Shown: piece by piece, positions 42,914-51,086 of the stretch
Layout of the letters: each line of letters starts with the position of its first letter
Numbering within the stretch: the stretch's first letter is position 1
Source of the DNA: Loktanella sp. PT4BL
GTDB taxonomy: Bacteria > Pseudomonadota > Alphaproteobacteria > Rhodobacterales > Rhodobacteraceae
DNA length: 64,000 bases
Direction: 5' to 3'
Assembly (NCBI RefSeq): GCF_003201935.1
Contig: NZ_QJJL01000002.1
Location: 1 to 64,000, forward strand
Position numbers and translations under genes: made by a program
Notes under the pieces: model-generated
What the model saw: only the letters and a program-made list of their open reading frames with translations
Told to the model about the DNA's origin: nothing
The model's database searches: none

Positions 42914-44101
42914 CTAGCGTCCCAAGGTCCGCATGCCCGCGTCGATCCCCGCGAGTGTCATCGGCACCATACGGTCGGGGCCAAAGATATCGCGGATCAT
43001 CTGGATCGACTGTGTGTAAGGCCAGTAGCGTTCGTCAAGCGGATTGATCCAGAGATGATTGGGCCATTGATCGCGCGCCCGTTCCAGCCATGTCTGGCCT
43101 GTCTCTTCGTTCCAGTGTTCGTTTGCGCCGCCCTTGAAGGCGATTTCATAGGGCGACATGCTGGCGTCACCCACGAAAATGCATTTGTAATCAGACCCGT
43201 AGGTGCGCAGCACGTCCCATGTGGGGGTCTGCGCGTTCCAGCGGCGGCGGTTGTCCTTCCACACGCCCTCATAGAGGCAGTTGTGGAAGTAGAAATATTC
43301 GAAATGCTTGAATTCGGATTTGGCGGCGCTGAAGAGTTCCTCGACCACTTTGATATGCGGGTCCATCGACCCCCCGATATCGAGAAACAGCAGAACCTTG
43401 ACCGCATTGCGCCTTTCGGGCCGCGTCTGCACATCCAGATAGCCGTGTTCGGCTGTGGCGCGGATGGTGCCGTTGAGGTCCAGTTCCTCATGTGCGCCGT
43501 CACGTGCCCATCGGCGCAGGCGTTTCAGAGCAACCTTGATGTTTCGTGTGCCCAGTTCGACCGTGTCATCGAGGTTCCTGAATTCGCGCTTGTCCCAGAC
43601 TTTGACCGCGCGCTGGTGGCGGCTTTCGTTCTGGCCGATCCGCACGCCTTCGGGATTATAGCCGTATGCGCCAAAAGGCGAGGTGCCAGCAGTGCCGACC
43701 CATTTGGACCCGCCCTGATGGCGGCCTTTTTGTTCTTCGAGCCGCTTTTTGAGCGTTTCCATGAGCTTGTCGAAACCGCCCATGGCCTCGATTTCGGCTT
43801 TCTCTGCGTCGCTCAGGTGCTTCTCAGCCAGCTTTTCCAGCCAGTCGGCAGGGATATCAACGGCGTTCAGGACGGCCTCGTCAGGGATTGCGTCCAGTCC
43901 TTCGAAGCTGGTCGCAAAGGCGCGGTCGAATTTATCGAGGTGGCGCTCGTCCTTGACCATGGTGGCGCGGGCCAGAAAGTAGAAACCCTCGACATCATAG
44001 GTGGCCAGCCCCGCTTTCATGCCCTCCAGAAAGGACAGAAACTCGCGCAGCGAGACCGGCACCCCTTCCTTTCGCAGATTGTCAAAGAAGGGCAGAAACA
44101 T
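42914..44101 (-). CDS. VWA-domain protein (CoxE-like)
   Basis: A 395-residue protein of the CoxE/VWA-like group that works with MoxR AAA+ ATPases in metalloprotein maturation. The N-terminal half is helical (EFLSFLEGMKAGLATYDVEG and on). The von Willebrand A domain starts near residue 232 with VKVLLFLDIGGSMD. Its MIDAS motif reads DIGGS (Asp241, Ser245), where DxSxS is usual, so the second position is Gly. Later FVGDASMSPYEI carries a further acidic/Ser pair. The MoxR-type ATPase at 46865 is the likely partner. The ATG follows a 55-residue membrane protein gene by three bases. Confidence 0.88.
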   Translation of the reverse strand: MFLPFFDNLRKEGVPVSLREFLSFLEGMKAGLATYDVEGFYFLARATMVKDERHLDKFDRAFATSFEGLDAIPDEAVLNAVDIPADWLEKLAEKHLSDAEKAEIEAMGGFDKLMETLKKRLEEQKGRHQGGSKWVGTAGTSPFGAYGYNPEGVRIGQNESRHQRAVKVWDKREFRNLDDTVELGTRNIKVALKRLRRWARDGAHEELDLNGTIRATAEHGYLDVQTRPERRNAVKVLLFLDIGGSMDPHIKVVEELFSAAKSEFKHFEYFYFHNCLYEGVWKDNRRRWNAQTPTWDVLRTYGSDYKCIFVGDASMSPYEIAFKGGANEHWNEETGQTWLERARDQWPNHLWINPLDERYWPYTQSIQMIRDIFGPDRMVPMTLAGIDAGMRTLGR

Positions 44102-44104
44102 GTA

Positions 44105-44272
44105 TCACAGGCTGCGTTGCAGGAAGATCAGAACAAAGAGACCGACAAGGCCGAAGATGATCGCAAACACCGCGCCCCATTGCAGCATATCCTTGCGTTG
44201 TCCGCCTTTCGATTTCGCGCGCAATGCGCCGAGAACTGCACCGAAAACCATACCTGAGAGCGGGAATATCAT
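44105..44272 (-). CDS. Short membrane protein (55 residues)
   Basis: A frame of 55 codons between the VWA gene and the DUF2927 gene, missed by a 60-residue cutoff. It reads MIFPLSGMVFGAVLGALRAK, then a basic SKGGQRKD loop, then a membrane helix (LQWGAVFAIIFGLVGLFVLIF, about 30-50), ending LQRSL. The N-terminal half is a second short hydrophobic stretch. The stop lies three bases before the VWA ATG and the start is 15 bases after the DUF2927 stop, so it fits tightly in this operon. It has no named family that I recognise. Its position suggests a partner of the VWA protein. Confidence 0.72.
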   Translation of the reverse strand: MIFPLSGMVFGAVLGALRAKSKGGQRKDMLQWGAVFAIIFGLVGLFVLIFLQRSL

Positions 44273-44287
44273 CGAAAAGGGCCTTTG

Positions 44288-45634
44288 TTAGGTTGGGGGC
44301 GGAGGCGGGGCCAGAGACGCAATTTCATTGAGCCGCATGATGACCTCATCCCTGTCGCCCAAGCCATAAAGCGCCCACCCCAGACTGTCCAGACGCAGGG
44401 CCATGCCTGCCTCGGTCTGGCCTTTGAGATCAAGCGCTTCGGCTTTGAACATCATCAACAGCGCCATCAGAGCCGCGTTTTCATGGCGGCGGGCGACCTC
44501 AATGGCAGGTGTCGTCAGTGCGATGGTGGCGTCGGCATCGCGCGAGATCAGCGTAAATGCGGCCAGTTGCAGCGCGATATGGGCTGCGTGGATATTGGTG
44601 GCGGGCGTTTGCGCATAGGCGCGGCCGGCGGCGTTGAAGGCGCCCAAAGAGAGGGTCGCGTCATTGCCGATCTGCAAGCGGCCATAGGCATAGTTGGCAA
44701 AGCCTTCGCGCGGGCCGGTCCATCCCAGTGATTGCCCGATCGCGACAGCGCGCGCCGCGGCCTGCCTGCGCCGCGGTTCAGAGGCGCTGTTGCCGAGTGC
44801 GGTTGTGATTTCGTTGATCCAGGCGCGTGATGTTTCGGAAGGGATCTGCCCGCCCGGGCGTTGCCCGCTCGGGTTGATCCGCGCAAGGATTGCGGGCAGG
44901 CGTTCGGCCACCTGCCGTTCGGACATACCGCTGCGCAATTCGGGGGCATAATAGGCCCGCAGGATCAGCATATCGAAACCGGTCAGCACGGCGTGCATGT
45001 TGTCATCATTGAAGACAGAATCAGGCAACCGGTAAAGATCATTCAGCGGGCCAAGCGCCTGCGCGAGTTCCTCATGCAGGCAATCGCGCACTTCCTGCGC
45101 GGTCACATCCGATGGCAGGAAGATGGCCGCCTTGTCGCGCCGCTCCAGCGTTGCCCAGTCGAGCAGAGGCGTATCGCGGGCCGCGCGCAGTTCCGTCCAG
45201 CTTTGCACCCGTGGAACCACAAAGCACGCGGCATTGGGGGCAACGCGCTGGAGGGTACGGTTGGGCAGGCTCTCGATCACGATATTGGCGTCGGTGTCAT
45301 TGGTCAGCCGGATATCAATACGGGCCTCGTTGCGCAGACGGCGCAACAGCGCCTCAAGGTCCTGCCGGTTTTCGGGGCGCAGCTGTCCGACGACCCGCAC
45401 AGTGATCGGCCCTTCAAAGCGGGTCAGGACAGGCAAAGGCCGTCCGCTTTCCATCCGGAACGCCAGATCCGCAAAATCCAGCGCAATCTCCGCGTTCGGA
45501 CGTGTGGACGGCCCGGGGCTTTCACCTGCAAAACGCGCCATTTCGGGGAATGTCAGGCGCACGGGATCCGGCCCCGCAGGCATCTGGGCGCAGCCCGCAA
45601 CAAAGGCGAGGGCAAGGGCGGCAAGATACTTCAT
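44288..45634 (-). CDS. DUF2927 lipoprotein
   Basis: A 448-residue predicted lipoprotein of the DUF2927 family, role unknown. The signal ends in VAGC (Cys15). The body starts with an N-terminal helical region and then the DUF2927 core, with FEGPITVRVVGQLRPENR, LRRLRNEARIDIRL and DCLHEELAQALGPLNDL, the last resembling a degenerate protease HExxE-like segment. The ending, LYGLGDRDEVIMRLNEIASL, is TPR-like. The ATG overlaps the GNAT stop. The neighbours (GNAT, small membrane protein, VWA) share orientation and tight spacing. Confidence 0.85.
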   Translation of the reverse strand: MKYLAALALAFVAGCAQMPAGPDPVRLTFPEMARFAGESPGPSTRPNAEIALDFADLAFRMESGRPLPVLTRFEGPITVRVVGQLRPENRQDLEALLRRLRNEARIDIRLTNDTDANIVIESLPNRTLQRVAPNAACFVVPRVQSWTELRAARDTPLLDWATLERRDKAAIFLPSDVTAQEVRDCLHEELAQALGPLNDLYRLPDSVFNDDNMHAVLTGFDMLILRAYYAPELRSGMSERQVAERLPAILARINPSGQRPGGQIPSETSRAWINEITTALGNSASEPRRRQAAARAVAIGQSLGWTGPREGFANYAYGRLQIGNDATLSLGAFNAAGRAYAQTPATNIHAAHIALQLAAFTLISRDADATIALTTPAIEVARRHENAALMALLMMFKAEALDLKGQTEAGMALRLDSLGWALYGLGDRDEVIMRLNEIASLAPPPPPT

Positions 45635-46089
45635 GCGGGTCTGGCGTATTTTATAAAGTCGGTTTTCTGGCCCACGCGATCATAAAGCTGGCGGCCCACC
45701 GCGTTATCTTCTTGCGTCAGCCAGTAAACCGCCGGTGCGCCCGCCTCATCGGCTGCCTGATAGACCGCTTCGATCAACTTGCGCCCGATCCCAGTGCCGC
45801 GCACCGCCGGATCGGCATAAAGGTCTTGCAGATAGCAGACGTTCTCGATCCGCCAGCAATGGCGATGAAAAAGATAATGCACCAGCCCCACGATGGTGCC
45901 GTCCTGTTCGGCGACCATGCCATGAAAATCTTGCGCGTCATCCCCCAGAAGGCGCGCAAAAGTACTGGCATAGACCGCCTCGGGGACGCTGGATTTGTAG
46001 AAATCGAGATAACCCGACCACAGGACACGCCAACGGGCTTCATCTTTGGCCGCAAGTGGACGGATTGTGACGATGGGGGATGTTGCCAT
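45631..46089 (-). CDS. GNAT-family N-acetyltransferase
   Basis: A 152-residue single-domain acetyltransferase using acetyl-CoA. The central beta strands and the pyrophosphate loop are clear (CYLQDLYADPAVRGTGIGRK, the Q/RxxGxG/A motif as RGTGIG). The C-terminal part (YWLTQEDNAVGRQLYDRVG) matches the family's last helix and strand. The acceptor is unknown. It starts at ATG 46089 and is the first gene of the minus-strand cluster that includes DUF2927 and VWA genes; the overlap of its TGA with the next ATG (ATGA) implies coupling. Confidence 0.93.
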   Translation of the reverse strand: MATSPIVTIRPLAAKDEARWRVLWSGYLDFYKSSVPEAVYASTFARLLGDDAQDFHGMVAEQDGTIVGLVHYLFHRHCWRIENVCYLQDLYADPAVRGTGIGRKLIEAVYQAADEAGAPAVYWLTQEDNAVGRQLYDRVGQKTDFIKYARPA

Positions 46090-46284
46090 GGGGTGTTCTC
46101 GTTTTTGTCTTTGACTGACAATAGAGGTGTTTAGGCGCAGGGCCAGTCAATTCCCTGTGGGGGGCGGGGCTGCGCTCGTTTTGTCTCGGGAATGGCCGTT
46201 TTGCGCCTTCCGGATTGATGAAACGCAATTTGCGATACGGCATTGGCGTTAGGGAAGGGAGGGATTGATACAAGAGGAAAGAAG

Positions 46285-46860
46285 ATGACCACAGAAAAGG
46301 CCAAGGAAAAGACCATCGTAATCGAAATACCCGAAGCGGTCGGCGTCTTTGACAGCTTTGCAGACTTGCAGGCCGCAATCTATGACCTGCGCATGTCGGG
46401 CTTTTCGCGCCGTGATATCAGCCTTCTGGGGGATGAGGCTGCATTGGAGGACAAGCTGGGTTCGGCCTTTTGGCGCGCGAAGGACCTTGAAGACGACCCT
46501 CATGCGCCCCGTGCGGCCTTTGTGTCAGAGGAAGCCATCGGAGAGTTGGAGGGCGCAATCGCAGGCGGGTTCTTCTTTCTGGGATCGGCCATCGCCATGA
46601 CCGCGATGCTGACACCGCTCAGCACGCTTGCGGCCTCAATCGCGGCGGTGGCGATCGGTGGCACCCCCGGCGCGATTCTGGGTACGTTGCTGGCGCGGCG
46701 CGTCGGGCAGCATCACAAGGATTACTACGCCCACCAAATCGAGAACGGCGGCATCCTGTTGTGGGTACGCACCGAAAACAAGGACAAAGAGGCGCTCGCG
46801 ACAAAGATCCTCAAAGGCCATTCAGGCAAGGATGTCCACGTCCACGGCTGGACGAAATAG
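46285..46860 (+). CDS. Glycine-zipper membrane protein of unknown function
   Basis: A 191-residue protein with a soluble N-terminal part (residues 1-95, with FADLQAAIYDLRMSGFSRRD and ISLLGDEAALEDKLG, resembling the YflT/GsiB-like stress-protein folds). Two glycine-rich membrane helices follow (about 100-145; GAIAGGFFFLGSAIAMTAML and IAAVAIGGTPGAILGTLLAR), then a charged tail with GGILLWVRTENKDKEALATK. I do not recognise a named family. ATG 46285 follows GAGGAAAGAAG. It is convergent with the MoxR gene, five bases away. A stress-linked permeability role is possible but unproven. Confidence 0.78.
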   Translation: MTTEKAKEKTIVIEIPEAVGVFDSFADLQAAIYDLRMSGFSRRDISLLGDEAALEDKLGSAFWRAKDLEDDPHAPRAAFVSEEAIGELEGAIAGGFFFLGSAIAMTAMLTPLSTLAASIAAVAIGGTPGAILGTLLARRVGQHHKDYYAHQIENGGILLWVRTENKDKEALATKILKGHSGKDVHVHGWTK

Positions 46861-46864
46861 CGCG

Positions 46865-47704
46865 CTAGCGCTGTCCGCGTGCCATAAAGGCCAGCCGTTC
46901 AAACAAATGCACGTCCTGCTCGTTCTTGAGCAGGGCGCCATGGAGTTTGGGCAGCGCATTCGCCCCGTCACGTTTAAGGTCCTCGGCACTCAGATCCTCG
47001 GCCAGCAGCAGTTTGAGCCAATCCAGCACTTCGGAGGTGGACGGCTTTTTCTTCAGGCCCGCCGTTTCGCGCAACTCGTAGAATTGGGTGAGTGCGGTCG
47101 TCAGTAACTGTTCCTTGATGCCCGGATGGTGCACCTCGACGATTCTGCGCATCGTGTCGATGTCGGGAAAGCGGATGTAGTGGAAAAAGCAGCGGCGCAG
47201 AAAGGCGTCGGGCAATTCTTTTTCGTTGTTGGATGTGATGATCACGACAGGGCGGTGGATGGCCTTCACGGTCTCACCGGTCTCGTAGACGTGGAACTCC
47301 ATCCGGTCCAGTTCCTGCAAGAGGTCGTTGGGGAATTCGATGTCGGCCTTGTCGATCTCGTCGATCAGCAACACGACCTTACCTTCCGCGCCGAAGGCCT
47401 GCCAGAGCTTGCCCTTTTTGATGTAGTTGGCCACGTCATGCACCCGCGCATCACCCAGCTGGCTGTCGCGCAAACGGCTGACGGCATCGTATTCATAAAG
47501 CCCCTGTTGCGCCTTGGTGGTTGATTTGATGTGCCATTCAATCATGGGCAGGCCAAGGGCCGCGCTGACCTGCCGCGCAAGCTCGGTCTTGCCGGTGCCG
47601 GGCTCGCCCTTGACCAATAGCGGGCGTTCCAGCGTGACGGCTGCATTCACCGCCATCGTCAGATCATCTGTGGCGATATAGGTTTCGGTTCCGGTGAATT
47701 GCAT
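46865..47704 (-). CDS. MoxR-type AAA+ ATPase
   Basis: A 279-residue AAA+ ATPase of the MoxR family that acts as a chaperone for metal-centre insertion or complex assembly with VWA proteins. Walker A is GEPGTGKTELA (near 34-44), Walker B is VVLLIDEIDKAD, and the sensor-1 Asn/arginine finger region is ITSNNEKELPDAFLRRCFF. I chose ATG 47704 (MQFTGTETYIATDD), because upstream codons carry no homology. The CoxE-like VWA gene (42914) is in the same direction; together they form a probable split AAA/VWA module. It is divergent from dksA. Confidence 0.92.
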   Translation of the reverse strand: MQFTGTETYIATDDLTMAVNAAVTLERPLLVKGEPGTGKTELARQVSAALGLPMIEWHIKSTTKAQQGLYEYDAVSRLRDSQLGDARVHDVANYIKKGKLWQAFGAEGKVVLLIDEIDKADIEFPNDLLQELDRMEFHVYETGETVKAIHRPVVIITSNNEKELPDAFLRRCFFHYIRFPDIDTMRRIVEVHHPGIKEQLLTTALTQFYELRETAGLKKKPSTSEVLDWLKLLLAEDLSAEDLKRDGANALPKLHGALLKNEQDVHLFERLAFMARGQR

Positions 47705-47811
47705 CTGCTTGCCCTTTGATTTGCAAAAACAACCTAGCAGGTCGTTCGGGATCATCAACACCCTGCGAGGCCTGTCAAAATGGGGGGTGACAGCGCGTCG
47801 GGAACCAAGTA

Positions 47812-47832
47812 AACCCCGACAAAATTGGGGTT
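47812..47832 (+). promoter_or_regulatory. Stem-loop in the dksA leader
   Basis: AACCCC and GGGGTT pair around a nine-base loop, 49 bases ahead of the dksA ATG. A further inverted repeat, CTGTCA and TGACAG with a ten-base spacer, lies at 47772-47793. These may be leader structures or operators in the divergent dksA/MoxR gap; neither matches a named site. Confidence 0.3.
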
Positions 47833-47880
47833 GGGGTGAGCGCAACGCGTCAGCGCGCATCAAAGCAAGAGGGTATGAAT

Positions 47881-48303
47881 ATGAAGGCAGAAGTGTTTCT
47901 TGGAGACGACTATCGCCCCGCAGATGACGAACCATTCATGAACGAGCGGCAGACCGAATATTTCCGTCGCAAACTGATCGCATGGAAGGCCGAGCTCCTC
48001 GAAGACAGCCGCGACACTGTCGCCGGCATGAAAGACCAGACACGCAATATTCCTGATGTGGCTGATCGCGCTTCTGAAGAAACCGACCGTTCACTTGAAC
48101 TGCGCACACGTGACCGCCAGCGCAAGCTGGTCACCAAGATCGACGCGGCATTGCGCCGGATCGAACAGGGCGAATACGGCTACTGCGAAATCACCGGCGA
48201 GCCTATTTCGCTCAAGCGTCTGGATGCACGCCCTATCGCCACCATGAGCCTTGAGGCGCAAGAGCGTCACGAGCGCCGCGAAAAGGTGCATCGGGACGAC
48301 TAG
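47881..48303 (+). CDS. dksA: RNA polymerase-binding protein DksA, cysteine-poor type
   Basis: Binds RNA polymerase's secondary channel and, with ppGpp, adjusts transcription of rRNA and amino-acid genes. I use ATG 47881 (140 residues), seven bases after AGAGGG; ATG 47875 is also possible. The coiled coil has the conserved tip acid pair region DVADRASEETDRS. The C-terminal zinc-finger place reads YGYCEITGEPI and then RLDARPIATMSLEAQERHE, so only one of four cysteines is present. This is the zinc-independent arrangement known in alphaproteobacteria. The FAD monooxygenase ATG lies two bases after its stop. Confidence 0.94.
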   Translation: MKAEVFLGDDYRPADDEPFMNERQTEYFRRKLIAWKAELLEDSRDTVAGMKDQTRNIPDVADRASEETDRSLELRTRDRQRKLVTKIDAALRRIEQGEYGYCEITGEPISLKRLDARPIATMSLEAQERHERREKVHRDD

Positions 48304-48304
48304 G

Positions 48305-49453
48305 ATGACCCACAACCAAAGCCGCGACATCGCTGTAGTCGGCGGCGGCATTGGTGGGTTGACGGCCGCATTGGCCTTTGCGCGCAGTGGCGCGAACGTC
48401 ACGGTCTATGAACAGGCAACCGCGCTGACCGAGGTTGGCGCCGGTCTGCAGATTACCCCCAACGGTGCGCGTGCCTTGAACGCGCTTGGGATCGACCGCG
48501 CGCTTGCCGCCTCCGGTGTGCAGGCACAGGCCGTGGTGCCGATGGATGCGATGACAGGGCGCGAGATTGCGCGCTTTGATCTCTCCGCGCAGACACCCCC
48601 TTATGTTTTTTATCACCGTGCCGCCCTGATCGATATTCTGGCGCGCGGGTGTGATGCGGCGGGCGTCACGGTCAGGCTGGGTGTAAAGATCACGCAGATC
48701 AGCGCCGATGGCAGTTTCAGTTTGGATGGCGAGACACACCGGCCTGCGCTGACTGTCGGTGCCGACGGGCTGCATTCGGTCGTGCGCGGTCTGATCAACC
48801 GGCCTGCACAGCCGTTCTTTACAGGGCAGGTGGCATGGCGCGCCATGATCAAGTCCGACAAGACGGACCCTGTGGCCCGTATCTGGATGGCCCCGGGGCG
48901 GCACATGGTGACCTATCCTTTGCCAGGCGGTCGGCTGAACATTGTTGCGGTGCAGGAACGCAGCCAATGGGCCAAGGAAGGCTGGCATCACAGCGATGAT
49001 CCCGGCAACCTGCGAATGGCCTTTGCGGACTGCGGCTGGGAGGCCAAGAGCATCTTGTCGGCGGTCGAAGAGGTGCGGCTTTGGGGGCTGTTCCGGCACC
49101 CCGTGGCGGCAAAATGGCATCTGGGCACAGTGGCGATTTTGGGGGATGCGGCACATCCGACGTTGCCGTTTCTTGCGCAGGGGGCGAACCTCGCGATCGA
49201 GGATGCCTACACCTTGGCGCGCTGCTGCAACGAAGAGGCAACGATTGAGGCGGGCTTGCGCCGCTATCAGGACAAACGCCGCGCGCGTGTCGTGCGGGCG
49301 ATTGAGGCAGCAAACAGGAATGCGCGCAATTATCACCTGCGCGGTATGCAACGCATGGTGGCCCATGCTGGGCTGCGGACCTTGGGGAAAGTCGCGCCAG
49401 CGGTGTTTCTCAACCGGCTTGGCTGGCTTTATGATTACGATGTGACCGCCTAA
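48305..49453 (+). CDS. FAD-dependent monooxygenase (salicylate-hydroxylase type)
   Basis: A 382-residue flavoprotein of the group A aromatic hydroxylases. The FAD dinucleotide fold is VVGGGIGGLTAALAFAR (near 11-27). The DG motif is VGADGLHSVVRG. The GD motif binding the riboflavin is ILGDAAHPTLPFLAQGAN. The substrate could be a hydroxybenzoate-type aromatic or other ring compound. Its start one base after the dksA stop suggests co-transcription with a global regulator, which is unusual for a catabolic enzyme. Length and motifs are standard. Confidence 0.92.
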   Translation: MTHNQSRDIAVVGGGIGGLTAALAFARSGANVTVYEQATALTEVGAGLQITPNGARALNALGIDRALAASGVQAQAVVPMDAMTGREIARFDLSAQTPPYVFYHRAALIDILARGCDAAGVTVRLGVKITQISADGSFSLDGETHRPALTVGADGLHSVVRGLINRPAQPFFTGQVAWRAMIKSDKTDPVARIWMAPGRHMVTYPLPGGRLNIVAVQERSQWAKEGWHHSDDPGNLRMAFADCGWEAKSILSAVEEVRLWGLFRHPVAAKWHLGTVAILGDAAHPTLPFLAQGANLAIEDAYTLARCCNEEATIEAGLRRYQDKRRARVVRAIEAANRNARNYHLRGMQRMVAHAGLRTLGKVAPAVFLNRLGWLYDYDVTA

Positions 49454-49835
49454 CCGCGTTCAGGATTCCTTCGGGCAGGATAAAGCAGGAACGCTTTTTC
49501 AGGTTATGTCGCGATTGCGGCAACAATGCCCCTGAATACCTTGATTGTTTCCGGTTTCTGCCCAGCTTTCGGCAAATTGCATGTGTAGACAGGTTTCATG
49601 TTGCCTATTGATTTTCATAAGTATGCCCAAACCCGCCCGGTGCAGCCTGCGTCGGGTTCCGTCTCCGGCGCAGATATGTTTCTGGCAATCTCGATCCGGC
49701 GCACGACATTGTCCTTTGTGTGCAAACACCGCACGACAGAAAACAGTGACCTGAGGGCGGTGTCGCGGGATTTACTCGTATCAGACGCTTAGCGGCCGTT
49801 AGGCGTTTCAACGGCCTGAAGCCCAACCGCACTGA
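49454..49835. other. Gene-free stretch between the monooxygenase and a small secreted protein
   Basis: These 382 bases hold no reading frame I can support. A short weak hairpin (AAAGC and GCTTT, about 49484-49499) followed by T may end the monooxygenase transcript. Small frames on both strands here show no codon bias, ribosome site or known motif. Confidence 0.45.
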
Positions 49836-50156
49836 TCACCAATTTCTGCTGGCCTGATCCGTGACGCGCTCCAGCACTTCATGGCTGCGCCAATCGACGC
49901 GGTAGATCTCGTCCTCGATCCGGAAATAGACCCAGCCGTCGCTGACGGTTGGCAGGCCATAGTAGCGGGCATTCATGATCATGGAATACTGTCCGCGTTC
50001 GAGTATCTCACCAATCTCGACAGGGCCGGGCTGTGGCGTCAAGGGCTGGGGGATGGCGACGCAAGCGGTGCCTGCGACGGCGATGCGGCACTTTGCCTGA
50101 CCGATTGTCGGCAATGTGACAGCGACAACTGCGATACTGATTAACTTGCGAAGCAT
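49836..50156 (-). CDS. Small exported protein of unknown function
   Basis: A 106-residue protein with a signal peptide (MLRKLISIAVVAVTLPTIGQA, cleaved near residue 21). The mature part includes two cysteines close to the cleavage point (KCRIAVAGTACVA) that may form a disulfide. A beta-rich end follows (MNARYYGLPTVSDGWVYFRI, then EDEIYRVDWRSHEVLERV), resembling the small RcnB-like periplasmic domain. I cannot name a function. It is monocistronic, 54 bases after the xthA stop and read in the opposite sense to the monooxygenase. Confidence 0.75.
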   Translation of the reverse strand: MLRKLISIAVVAVTLPTIGQAKCRIAVAGTACVAIPQPLTPQPGPVEIGEILERGQYSMIMNARYYGLPTVSDGWVYFRIEDEIYRVDWRSHEVLERVTDQASRNW

Positions 50157-50210
50157 GTGTCTGTGCTCCTGAAATGCGACCTGAAAAAGCGATCCTAACC
50201 GATTAACGGG

Positions 50211-51011
50211 CTAGGCGGCAAGGTCTACCCAGACCGGCACGTGGTCCGAGGGCTTTTCGCGACCGCGCACTTCGCTTTCGATCCAGCAGTTGTTCAAAAG
50301 GTCCGCGCATTGCGGTGTCAGCAGGAAATGGTCGATGCGGATGCCGTCGTTTTTGTCCCATGCACCCGCCTGATAATCCCAGAAGGAATAGTGGCCCGCA
50401 CCCGCCTCGCGCGCGCGGAAAGCTTCGGTGTAGCCAAGGTTCAGAATGCGGCGGAACGCCTCGCGGCTTTCAAGACGAAAGAGCGCGTCATCGCGCCACG
50501 CATCCGGGCGGGCGGCATCCTCTGCCTGCGGAATAATGTTGTAATCCCCGCAGAGTAGCGCCACTTCTTCATGTTCCAACAGCTCTTTGGCACGGGCCTG
50601 AAGCCGTTCCATCCAGCGCAGTTTATAGTCATATTTCGGCCCCGGTGCGGGGTTGCCGTTGGGCAGGTAAAGCCCGCAAATCCGCACCGCTTTCACGCCA
50701 ACGACGGTGGCCTCGATATAGCGGGCCTCTTCGTCATCCGCGCCGTCGCGCCCGTTACCTTGCGCACTGTGCAGACCGCGGGTGACGTCCTCAAGCGGGA
50801 ATTTCGACAGGAGTGCGACCCCGTTAAAGCCCTTTTGGCCATGGGTTTCGACGTTATAGCCTTTGTCCTCAAAAATCTCGCGGGGGAAATTCTCATCCAC
50901 GGATTTGATCTCTTGCAGGACCGCCACATCGGGCTGGGTGTCATCAATCCAGTTGGTCAGCGCCTCAATCCGCGCTTTGACGCCATTGATGTTGAATGTC
51001 GCGATTTTCAT
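50211..51011 (-). CDS. xthA: Exodeoxyribonuclease III (AP endonuclease)
   Basis: Cuts abasic sites and removes 3' blocks in base-excision repair. The 266 residues match the EEP/ExoIII fold. The active-site pieces are MKIATFNINGVKARIEAL (Asn), VLQEIKSVDENFP (metal Glu), LCGDYNIIP (Asp and Asn), and SDHVPVWVDLA (catalytic Asp-His) at the C-terminus, all intact. Start ATG 51011. It has no operon partner; the TetR gene ends 75 bases upstream in the same direction. Confidence 0.95.
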   Translation of the reverse strand: MKIATFNINGVKARIEALTNWIDDTQPDVAVLQEIKSVDENFPREIFEDKGYNVETHGQKGFNGVALLSKFPLEDVTRGLHSAQGNGRDGADDEEARYIEATVVGVKAVRICGLYLPNGNPAPGPKYDYKLRWMERLQARAKELLEHEEVALLCGDYNIIPQAEDAARPDAWRDDALFRLESREAFRRILNLGYTEAFRAREAGAGHYSFWDYQAGAWDKNDGIRIDHFLLTPQCADLLNNCWIESEVRGREKPSDHVPVWVDLAA

Positions 51012-51086
51012 GGAGGCACCCCGTCACTTTGTAAATCTGGTTTTGGTGGAGGCGGGGGCAAAAGGCAAGCTTGCCTTGTCCGTAAT

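Noticed and set aside
49598..49792. A 64-codon frame in the gap after the FAD monooxygenase
   Set aside because: No ribosome site, no known motif, and equal-sized frames exist on the opposite strand.
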